A stretch of DNA of 5,847 nucleotides. Origin: Anaerolineae bacterium. GTDB taxonomy: Bacteria; Chloroflexota; Anaerolineae; Aggregatilineales; UBA2796. A program made the translations under genes and the position numbers. This document shows positions 1 to 5,847 of the stretch, one piece after another; positions within the stretch are counted from its first letter, which is position 1; each line of letters starts with the position of its first letter. The notes under the pieces are model-generated. The model ran no database searches. It was given only the letters and a program-made list of their open reading frames with translations, and had not been told where the DNA came from. The DNA lies in contig JADZBY010000235.1 of NCBI GenBank assembly GCA_020851855.1, positions 1 to 5,847 of the forward strand, written 5' to 3'.

Positions 1-1341
1 CTCTTCGTGTGCTGGACCACTCCGGCGCGTGGTCAGGAGCGCCCGCCGGTGTACGCCGAAGCGCTCGACTGGCTGTACGTGCGCTACGGGCCGGACCGGA
101 GCTACCCAAGCATCGGCCTGATCGAACGCGGCAGGGAATACCCCGTCCTTCGGCGCAACCCGGAATCGTCGTGGCTGGAGATCGCGTATTCGGGCTTTGC
201 CGGTGGGCGTGGATGGGTGTTTCGCGACGGCGTGACGCTCCGGGGTCGCCTTGAAGACGTGCCCATCACCGCCGAGGCGAATGCGGGGTATCCGGCGCTG
301 ACGGCCACACCGCCCGCCGTCGTCACCAGCGCGCCGGTCTGGACCGTGACGCCCGCCTCGTCGCTGCCCGGCGTCTCCGAGCGCCTGGACGCGATGAGCA
401 ACACGCTGTATCAGTACCTGCTGGACAACCGCTTCATCCCGCACACGCAGATGGTCGGCTCCCTCTTTTTCATGGACCTGGAGACGGGCGACCGCTACAG
501 CATCCATCCCGGCGTCGCGTACAGCGGCATGAGCCTGATCAAACTTCCGATTCTCGTGGCTGTCTACCGCAAAATCGCCATTGTGCCCAGCTTCGAGCAG
601 GCGCAAACCATCGCGCTCATGATCATCTGTAGCGAGAACGAGGCGGCCAACGCGCTGCTGCGTTTCCTGGGCGACGGCGACGCTTACCGGGGCGCTGTGT
701 ATGTCACCGAGACGATGACCATGCTCGGCTTGCGCGACACCTTCCTGCTCGCGCCGCTGGACACGCCGTTCACCGATTTCGGCCCCGAACCCACCGTCCC
801 GCCGCTGAGCATTCCGCGCACCACCGCTGACCAGACCGCCACACGCCCGGACCCGTTCAACCAGACCACGCCGGATGACTTGGGCTGGCTGCTCTCCGCA
901 ATGTATCGCTGCGCGCTTGACGGCACGGGCGCGCTGATGCGAGCCTTTCCCGATGCCATGTCCATGCAGAAGTGCCGCGCCATGCTCGCCGCGCTGCGCG
1001 CCAACGACATCCCGGCGCTGCTGCGGGCGGGTGTGCCCGGTGGCGTGGACGTCGCGCACAAACACGGCTGGGTTGACGAGGTGCACGGCGACGCCGGCAT
1101 CGTGTTCTCGCCGGGCGGCGATTACGTGCTCGTCGTGGCGCTGCGCAACCGCACCTGGTTGAACTACGAGGACTCCTTCCCGGTCATCGCGGAATTGTCC
1201 CGCCTCGTATACAACACCCTCAATCCGGCGGATGCGCTGGCCGAAACGCATACCGAGCCGGTCCCCCTCTGTGACCTGGGCACGATTGACCCGGCATTGC
1301 TGGCCGACCTCGTTACCGGCGCTTTCCCACCGATTCGCTGA
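1..1341 (+). CDS. Exported SH3b-domain serine hydrolase, class A beta-lactamase/PBP-like fold (5' end missing)
   Basis: The frame is open from base 1 to the TGA at 1339-1341, giving 446 visible codons. The GTG at 7 is the first possible start seen, but the residues LFVCW at the edge look like the end of a hydrophobic signal core, so the true start is probably upstream. An SH3b-like domain (about 58-246) opens with LYVRYGP and ends with GWVF. A Thr/Pro/Val linker follows to about 369. The catalytic domain (about 370-1230) has SLIK (SxxK; nucleophile Ser at 532-534, Lys at 541-543), SEN (SxN, 631-639) and KHG in the KTG position (1060-1068), then GDAGIVF, typical of the closing beta strands. 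This fits the beta-lactamase2 / class A family, which acts on beta-lactams or peptidoglycan peptides through an acyl-serine. No canonical omega-loop ExxLN is visible, so antibiotic hydrolysis is doubtful. A DD-peptidase-like or unknown hydrolase role is equally possible. It lies 160 bases before the A2M gene on the same strand. Confidence 0.88.
   Translation, partial: LFVCWTTPARGQERPPVYAEALDWLYVRYGPDRSYPSIGLIERGREYPVLRRNPESSWLEIAYSGFAGGRGWVFRDGVTLRGRLEDVPITAEANAGYPALTATPPAVVTSAPVWTVTPASSLPGVSERLDAMSNTLYQYLLDNRFIPHTQMVGSLFFMDLETGDRYSIHPGVAYSGMSLIKLPILVAVYRKIAIVPSFEQAQTIALMIICSENEAANALLRFLGDGDAYRGAVYVTETMTMLGLRDTFLLAPLDTPFTDFGPEPTVPPLSIPRTTADQTATRPDPFNQTTPDDLGWLLSAMYRCALDGTGALMRAFPDAMSMQKCRAMLAALRANDIPALLRAGVPGGVDVAHKHGWVDEVHGDAGIVFSPGGDYVLVVALRNRTWLNYEDSFPVIAELSRLVYNTLNPADALAETHTEPVPLCDLGTIDPALLADLVTGAFPPIR
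58..246 (+). other. SH3b-like domain of the serine hydrolase
   Basis: The segment reads as a bacterial SH3 domain: LYVRYGPDRSYPSIG at the start (family pattern LNVRSGPGTSYPVIG), an 'ERGREYPVL' strand, 'SSWLEIAY', and a closing GWVF at 211-222. Such domains often bind cell-wall peptides or carbohydrates. Binding here is inferred from the family, not shown by the sequence. Confidence 0.72.
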
Positions 1342-1501
1342 CTTACAGCGTAGACCAAACGGCAGCCTATCGGCATACAATCGTCCACTCCGCATTACGT
1401 CCGATGTATACACTGTGAATAGAGGCGCACATCTCGCGCTCGCGATCCCGCGCCGCCGTCGCGTCGAGTGGATACTCTTGTTAAGCGAATTGGGGCGTCC
1501 T
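1342..1501 (+). promoter_or_regulatory. Intergenic gap before the A2M gene, with palindrome TGTATACA
   Basis: No gene fits in these 160 bases. The stretch 1374-1425 is more AT-rich than its surroundings. It contains the perfect 8-base palindrome TGTATACA (1405-1412), whose TATACA half resembles a weak -10 box, but no convincing -35 box lies 16-18 bases upstream. It could be an operator half, a weak promoter or chance. No hairpin followed by a T-tract was found, so read-through from the hydrolase gene into the A2M gene is possible. Confidence 0.25.
1492..1495 (+). promoter_or_regulatory. Ribosome-binding site of the A2M gene
   Basis: GGGG lies six bases before the ATG at 1502, a reasonable Shine-Dalgarno spacing. 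The A2M frame stays open upstream, with possible GTG (1415) and TTG (1478, 1490) starts. The ATG is preferred because it has this site and is followed directly by a good export signal. Confidence 0.5.
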
Positions 1502-1639
1502 ATGAACCGATTTACCGTCATTGAGAAGCTTTTTTCCGAGAAGCGTCTCCCCTTTCCACAGCTCGCCTACGTCGTACCTCTTCTCACCTTACTCTTGACG
1601 CTGGCTCTGCTCATTCGCCCACCACAGCCTGCGCTCAGT
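1502..1639 (+). other. Signal peptide or signal anchor of the A2M
   Basis: A charged, 20-residue N-region (MNRFTVIEKLFSEKR...) precedes a hydrophobic stretch at residues 21-38 (LAYVVPLLTLLLTLALLI). RPPQPALS follows, with a possible signal peptidase I site after Ser46 (A-L-S before Gln47). There is no cysteine, so this is not a lipoprotein, unlike E. coli YfhM. If it is uncleaved, the protein would stay anchored in the cytoplasmic membrane with its body outside. Confidence 0.75.
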
Positions 1640-4600
1640 CAGGGCGAAGGCATCCTGCCCTGGATCGTCAGCGCCTCGCACACCGACGGCGACGAGATCC
1701 CCGTCGATGGCGGCGTCGCGTTCCGCTTCAATGCGCCCATGAACCGGGCCAGCGTCGAGGCGGCGTTTCAGGTGTCACCGTACGCGCCGGGCCGCATCGA
1801 GTGGCAGGACGACACCCGCTTCTCGTTCACGCCCTATGCGCCGCTCGACCGCGCGACGGCCTACATCTTCAGGCTGGACAGCGCCGCACGCAGCCTCGAC
1901 GGCGTGCCGCTGCGCGACGTATTCTCCCTGAAATTGACGACGCCCGGCCACCTGAGCATCGCGCAATACCTGCCCGAAGACGGCTCGGTGTTCCGGGAAG
2001 CCATGCCGACCATCACGCTCGTCTTCAATCGCCCGGTCGTCCCACTCGGCACTGCGGAGCAGATGCGGCGGCAGCCCGCCCCATTTGTGAGCACGCCCGC
2101 TATGGTGGGCGAAGGCGAATGGCTGACGACGACGATCTACAGCTTCAAGCCTACCGAAAGCCTTCAGGGCGGCACGCAGTACACGATCACCGTGCCCGAT
2201 ACGCTCGCCGACGTGAGCGGCAGCACCCTGAGCGAGCCGTTCTCGTTCAGCTTCCGCACGATGGAGACGGTGATCGCGCCCGCGACGTTTGGCCTGCACT
2301 ACGTCGCGCCAGACGATGGAACAACCGGCATCTTCCGCAGCCCGCTGATCCGGGTCGGATTCGACTCGCCCGCCGACACCGCGTCGGTTGAGGCCAGTTT
2401 CTCGCTGCTCGCGCCGGATGGGCGGGCTATTCCCGGCGCATTTGAATGGAGCGAAGAGAAGGAGAGCTTCCGCTTCCGGCCCTCGGAGCTGCTGGATTAC
2501 GCCACAACGTACACGATCCGCATCGTGAGCCAGAATATCCGCAGCGCGACCGGCTTGCGCCTGCCGCTGGGCGTGACGCAGACATTCACCACGCTTGAGC
2601 CGCCGCGCATCACCGATACGACGCCCGACGACGGCACGCTGGTCAGCCCGTCCACGCCGTTCACGGTCAGTTTCACCACGCCGATGAAGCTGGACGACTT
2701 CGCCGAGCGCATCACGATCAGCCCTGCCGCGCCGTTCGTGTTCACCGACGCCGATATTGGCCCGGACAGCATGTCGGCGCGCGTTCAGTTCAGCCTGCAA
2801 CCAAGCACGACGTACACCGTCACGCTCGATACCAGCGACATGGTGGACATCTGGAACACGCCGTTACGAGTCATCCCGCAAGCCAACGTGTACAGCATCG
2901 TGGACGGCGGCAAGCTCCAGCTTCGTTTTCTGACCGGCGCGCTCAGCGAGGCCATGTCGCTGGAAACGGGCGGGCTGGGCATGGGCCTGTACAACGCCTA
3001 CCACCAGACGCGCGTGTTCGTCACGCACCGCAACATCGATTCCATCGGTTTGCAGCTTTACGACGTTCCGCTGGAGACGTTCCTGAACCTGAACACGGGC
3101 GGCTCTGGCGAAGGCGACCCGCCGCCCGCGCTGCTGCGGCGCTGGGTCGTCCCGGTCTACAACCCGCAGAACATCATGCGCTATGACCTGCTGGCCATTG
3201 GCCTGAACGGCGACAGCATCGGGCAGTACAACAATATCTCGTGCGTGGAAGCCGCACCCTCGTCCGTGCGCGTCGGCGATACGGTGCGCGTGGTGCGCCG
3301 CGACATGCCCGCCGCCGACGCCGCCGACGCTGCCGGTACTGCCACGCCCGGCGCACCCACTGCACCCGGCGTGCCGGCATCGATTAACATCCGCAATGAG
3401 CCGGGCGTTCAGAACACGGTCGTGATCGGCAGAGCGCCGCACGGCACGCAGTTTCTCGTCACCGATGGGCCGGTCTGCGCCGACCGGTACTTGTGGTGGA
3501 AGGTGCAACCGGCGGACGGCGCGCTTTCCGGCTGGATCGCGGAAGGCGACTTGGAGCAGCCCTACGTTATCCCCATCACCAGCACGCCGGTGGCGAGCAT
3601 CGCCGTGACCGCGACGCCCGCCGCGACGCAGCCTGCCACGAACCGGCTGGCATTTGCCAGCACAGAGGCCAGCCTGAAGCCGGGCATTTATCGCCTGCAG
3701 ATGGAAACGCCCGACATCCAGAACGACAGCGGCTCGCTGGCGCATGTGCTGATCGTCGCCAGCGACAACATCACGCTGAAAGTCGCGCGGCATGGCGCAA
3801 CGGCCTGGGTCACGGACCTGAAATCCGGCGAACCGACGCCCGGCGTCGCCGTGCAGTTTTACCGCCTGATGCAGATGGGCGAGCAGCAGAAGATGCGGCC
3901 CTATGGTCGCCCGGTGTTCACCGACGAGGACGGGCTGGCCGTCCTGGACACGTCTATCGAGCTGCGCCCTGCGTCCGAGCCAATCGTCGCCGTGGTGCAG
4001 GACGCCGGGCGCTTCGGCGTCACTGCGTCGGGCTGGACTCGGGGCATCGACGCGGGCGATTTCCAGCAGCCGACCATGTACAACAACCAGGACATCGCCC
4101 TGTACGTGTACACCGACCGGCGGCTGTACCGTCCGGGTGAGCCGGTCTACTTCCGGGGCACGCTGCGCCACCGTGACGACGCCACGTACAGCATGATGGA
4201 TCGTATCGAAGTGCCGGTCGAGATTCACGACCCGAACGGGCAGATCGTCTACGATAAGACGCTGCCGCTGAGCGCGTATGGCAGCTTCTCCGACTCTTTC
4301 GTCATCGATACCAGCAGCCCGCTGGGCGATTACGAGATCGTGGCGCGGCCCAACCGGCCCGATACGCCGCCCAACCAGGCGACTCCGCAGCCGACGCCAA
4401 CGCTGGGCGGGACGCCGCTCGCGCAGCAGCCGTTCCCGGTGGTCGAGATGCAGCGCCGCACGGAACCGGACGATCCGCAGTTCGTCACGCGCATCACCGT
4501 CGGCAATTACACCCCGCCGGAGTTCCGCGTGATGCTCACGCCCGAAGCGCAACACGTCACGGTGGGCGGCACAGTGCGCGTGAACGTGGACAGCAGCTAC

Positions 4601-5847
4601 TATTTCGGCGGCCCGGTATCAGACGCCGTCGTACAGTGGACGGTGCGCATCGATCCCTACTACTTCCACTACACCGGGGCGGGCCGCTACAGCTTCGAGG
4701 ACTACGACGAGGACTTCATCGGGCAGGATTACGAGGACGACCGCCCGCAAATCGTCGCCAGCGGCTCTGGAAGGACAGACCACGACGGCAAGTACACGAT
4801 TGAGCTTCCCGCGTCGCTGGGCAGGTCCGGGCGCAGCCTGATCTACTCGTTCGAGGCCATCCTCTGGGACCAATCCGAGCAAATGGTGGCCGACCGGGCG
4901 CAGGTCGTGGTGGATCGTGGCGAGTTCCAGGTCGGCGTCGGCGTGGATCGTTACGTCGGCGTGAGCGGCGCGCCGCAGAATATCCGCCTCATCGCCGTCG
5001 GCCACGACAGCACACCCATCGCCGACAAGCGGCTGCGTGTGCGCGTGGTCAAGCGCGTATGGGCCAGCGTGCAAACTATTGAGCCGGGGACGGGGCGCAC
5101 CATCTGGCAGAATGACCTGATTGAAGAGCCGGTCCTGTCCCAAATCGTGACTACCGACCGGAACGGCAAGGCCGAGATGAGCTTCACGCCGGCGCATGGC
5201 GGCATATACAAGATATACGTGACCGCCTACGATACGCAGCGCCGCCAGATCAAAGCGTCCACCTTCCAGTGGATCGGCGGCCCCGGCTTTGCGCCCTGGC
5301 GCGAGCCAAACAGCAACCGCATCACGCTCCAGGCCGACAAGACCGATTACAAGGTGGGCGAAACGGCCTCGATCCTGATCCCCACGCCCTTCCAGGGCGA
5401 CGCGACGGCGTTGATCACCGTCGAGCGTGGCGGGATTCTCAGAACGGATGTCCTGGCCCTGACCAGCAACAGCGCCATCTACGACCTGGAGATCACCCCG
5501 GACATGGCCCCGAACGCCTTCGTCTCGGTGACGGTGATCAAGGGCGAAGATGCGACGAACTTCACGCCCGCGTTCCGCACCGGCCTGATCGGGCTGAACG
5601 TCGACACGGAGCAGTTGCAGCTGAATGTCGAGGTGAGCGCCGACCGCGATCAGGCCGAGCCGCAGGAAGAAGTCGTCTACACGGTGCGCGTCACCGATTT
5701 TCGCGGCCAACCGGTCCAGGCTGAGGTCGGGCTGGCGCTCGTCGATGAGGCGGTGCTGGCGCTGCTGCCCGACAACCTGCCGTCGCTGATGGCCTACTTC
5801 TACTCGCGGCAGGGATTGGGCGTGCGCACCGCCAACGCGCTGATCTA
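1502..5847 (+). CDS. Bacterial alpha-2-macroglobulin with N-terminal Ig-like domains and an SH3b insert (3' end missing)
   Basis: 1448 codons are visible without a stop before the window ends. Residues 1-46 are an export signal. Residues 51-470 form about four Ig-like (Big_5/MG-like) domains, roughly 51-148, 150-256, 257-367 and 368-470. Residues 471-580 are a macroglobulin segment (VFVTHRNIDSIGLQLY). An SH3b cassette lies at 581-692, between Ala/Pro/Thr linkers at 604-627 and 693-713. The hallmark MG motif TDRRLYRPGE is at 871-880, followed by YYFGGPVSDAVVQW (1033-1046) and GRTDHDGKYTIELP. The bait-region domain (A2M_BRD) starts near 1280 with DKTDYKVGE and VERGG (1307-1311). The core A2M domain begins around VDEA (1414-1417) with GLGVRT near the edge. 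Family members are envelope protease traps: cleavage of the bait exposes a thioester that captures the protease. The thioester (CxEQ) region would lie downstream, so trapping ability cannot be judged. Bacterial A2Ms are usually about 1,500-2,000 residues, so several hundred are probably missing. Confidence 0.95.
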   Translation, partial: MNRFTVIEKLFSEKRLPFPQLAYVVPLLTLLLTLALLIRPPQPALSQGEGILPWIVSASHTDGDEIPVDGGVAFRFNAPMNRASVEAAFQVSPYAPGRIEWQDDTRFSFTPYAPLDRATAYIFRLDSAARSLDGVPLRDVFSLKLTTPGHLSIAQYLPEDGSVFREAMPTITLVFNRPVVPLGTAEQMRRQPAPFVSTPAMVGEGEWLTTTIYSFKPTESLQGGTQYTITVPDTLADVSGSTLSEPFSFSFRTMETVIAPATFGLHYVAPDDGTTGIFRSPLIRVGFDSPADTASVEASFSLLAPDGRAIPGAFEWSEEKESFRFRPSELLDYATTYTIRIVSQNIRSATGLRLPLGVTQTFTTLEPPRITDTTPDDGTLVSPSTPFTVSFTTPMKLDDFAERITISPAAPFVFTDADIGPDSMSARVQFSLQPSTTYTVTLDTSDMVDIWNTPLRVIPQANVYSIVDGGKLQLRFLTGALSEAMSLETGGLGMGLYNAYHQTRVFVTHRNIDSIGLQLYDVPLETFLNLNTGGSGEGDPPPALLRRWVVPVYNPQNIMRYDLLAIGLNGDSIGQYNNISCVEAAPSSVRVGDTVRVVRRDMPAADAADAAGTATPGAPTAPGVPASINIRNEPGVQNTVVIGRAPHGTQFLVTDGPVCADRYLWWKVQPADGALSGWIAEGDLEQPYVIPITSTPVASIAVTATPAATQPATNRLAFASTEASLKPGIYRLQMETPDIQNDSGSLAHVLIVASDNITLKVARHGATAWVTDLKSGEPTPGVAVQFYRLMQMGEQQKMRPYGRPVFTDEDGLAVLDTSIELRPASEPIVAVVQDAGRFGVTASGWTRGIDAGDFQQPTMYNNQDIALYVYTDRRLYRPGEPVYFRGTLRHRDDATYSMMDRIEVPVEIHDPNGQIVYDKTLPLSAYGSFSDSFVIDTSSPLGDYEIVARPNRPDTPPNQATPQPTPTLGGTPLAQQPFPVVEMQRRTEPDDPQFVTRITVGNYTPPEFRVMLTPEAQHVTVGGTVRVNVDSSYYFGGPVSDAVVQWTVRIDPYYFHYTGAGRYSFEDYDEDFIGQDYEDDRPQIVASGSGRTDHDGKYTIELPASLGRSGRSLIYSFEAILWDQSEQMVADRAQVVVDRGEFQVGVGVDRYVGVSGAPQNIRLIAVGHDSTPIADKRLRVRVVKRVWASVQTIEPGTGRTIWQNDLIEEPVLSQIVTTDRNGKAEMSFTPAHGGIYKIYVTAYDTQRRQIKASTFQWIGGPGFAPWREPNSNRITLQADKTDYKVGETASILIPTPFQGDATALITVERGGILRTDVLALTSNSAIYDLEITPDMAPNAFVSVTVIKGEDATNFTPAFRTGLIGLNVDTEQLQLNVEVSADRDQAEPQEEVVYTVRVTDFRGQPVQAEVGLALVDEAVLALLPDNLPSLMAYFYSRQGLGVRTANALI
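1652..2911 (+). other. Array of about four Ig-like/macroglobulin-like domains
   Basis: Residues 51-470 repeat the same plan about every 100 residues: a 'P.DG' or 'SP' turn, a strand with F..PM or similar (FNAPMN, FNRPVV, FDSPAD, FTTPMK), then 'F.F.P...L...T.Y...' (FSFTPYAPLDRATAY, YSFKPTESLQGGTQY, FRFRPSELLDYATTY, VQFSLQPSTTY). This matches the bacterial Ig-like Big_5 pattern and also the MG1-type domains of bacterial A2M. The array probably lifts the trap module away from the membrane. Boundaries are approximate. Confidence 0.75.
3242..3577 (+). other. SH3b cassette inserted in the A2M
   Basis: Residues 581-692 run from a cysteine (Cys581) through VRVGDTVRVV, an Ala/Pro linker, INIRNEPG (628-635), then GPVCADRYLWWKV with Cys659, and GWIAEGD. 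The pattern resembles SH3b modules recalled from many extracellular Chloroflexota proteins. The two cysteines are the only ones found in the 1448 visible residues, which suggests a disulfide within the module and marks it as a self-contained unit. The likely role is attachment to the cell wall or matrix (inferred). Confidence 0.75.
3311..3328 (+). repeat. Two tandem copies of GCCGCCGAC in a linker
   Basis: Two perfect adjacent 9-base copies encode Ala-Ala-Asp twice, followed by a degenerate third unit (GCTGCCGGT). They lie inside the Ala/Pro/Thr linker of the SH3b cassette. The repeat is in frame and could change linker length by slippage without breaking the gene. Confidence 0.6.
5336..5847 (+). 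other. Bait-region domain and start of the core A2M domain (cut by the window)
   Basis: DKTDYKVGE and PTPFQGDATALITVERGG are close to the usual opening of the bacterial A2M bait-region domain (typically 'Y.pGd.a...v.spf.g.aLvtvERgg'). From about residue 1390 the protein reads YTVRVTDFRGQPVQAEVGLALVDEAVL, the usual entry to the core A2M domain, and then YFYSRQGLGVRT. The protease-sensitive bait loop itself cannot be pinpointed from the sequence. Confidence 0.8.

Noticed and set aside
1..15. LFVCW at the left edge as a lipoprotein lipobox in the hydrolase
   Set aside because: Val directly before Cys does not fit the usual Gly/Ala/Ser at that position, and the upstream signal sequence is not visible. 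Cleavage after ARG before Gln is an alternative.
1336..1350. Hairpin CGCTG-ACTTA-CAGCG spanning the stop codon of the hydrolase gene, as a terminator
   Set aside because: The stem has only five base pairs and no T-tract follows, so it does not support an intrinsic terminator.
1434..1445. Inverted repeat TCGCG-CT-CGCGA in the intergenic gap
   Set aside because: The loop is too short for the full stem and no T-run follows. Short CG palindromes are expected by chance in GC-rich DNA.
1414..1492. Alternative GTG (1415) or TTG (1478, 1490) starts for the A2M
   Set aside because: They would add unrelated residues before the signal sequence. The ATG at 1502 has a suitably spaced GGGG and gives a normal export signal.
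3493..4140. A 215-codon + strand open frame out of phase with the A2M gene
   Set aside because: It lies entirely inside the well-supported A2M frame, is Arg/Ala/His-rich and shows no domain. The same applies to the out-of-phase frame at 5269-5724.
1775..5710. Three long - strand open frames (1775-2800, 2864-4555, 4619-5710) opposite the A2M gene
   Set aside because: All three lie in the frame whose codons pair exactly with the A2M codons. Stops in that frame occur only where the sense gene uses TTA, CTA or TCA, which are rare in this GC-rich gene. Each frame ends at such a codon (TCA at 1775, TTA at 2864, TCA at 4619). The translations are Arg/His/Ala/Val-rich with no recognisable domain.

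Overview
The window is GC-rich by eye, uses codons typical of high-GC DNA and holds two genes on the + strand, both cut by the window edges. It looks like a bacterial chromosome, most probably from the phylum Chloroflexota (Anaerolineae or a close relative). The main reason is a cysteine-containing SH3b module with a 'GPVC..-WW-GW.AEG' signature. From memory this module recurs in extracellular Chloroflexota proteins, usually flanked by Pro/Thr/Ala linkers like those seen here. No taxonomic marker gene is present, so this is an inference.

Layout. Positions 1-1341 hold the 3' part of a secreted serine hydrolase of the class A beta-lactamase / penicillin-binding-protein fold. It has an N-terminal SH3b-like domain, a Thr/Pro linker and a catalytic domain with SxxK, SxN and KHG motifs. 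Positions 1342-1501 are a 160-base intergenic gap with no clear terminator, an 8-base palindrome and a short GGGG ribosome-binding site. Positions 1502-5847 are the first 1448 codons of a giant bacterial alpha-2-macroglobulin (A2M), which runs off the right edge before the thioester domain. It starts with a signal peptide or signal anchor and continues with about four Ig-like/macroglobulin-like domains. Then come a macroglobulin segment, an SH3b cassette between Pro/Thr/Ala linkers, the hallmark 'TDRRLYRPGE' macroglobulin domain, further MG domains, the bait-region domain and the beginning of the core A2M domain.

How they may work together. Both products appear to be exported and both carry an SH3b module, a fold often used to hold proteins at the cell wall. 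Bacterial A2Ms trap proteases that breach the envelope, and in many proteobacteria they are encoded next to a peptidoglycan synthase (pbpC). Here the neighbour is a different penicillin-recognising-fold enzyme. A plausible reading is an envelope defence and repair pair in a lineage generally regarded as lacking a typical outer membrane. The co-transcription and the functional link are inferences.

No RNA genes, mobile elements, CRISPR arrays or credible intrinsic terminators were seen. The long open frames on the - strand opposite the A2M gene are explained by codon bias.
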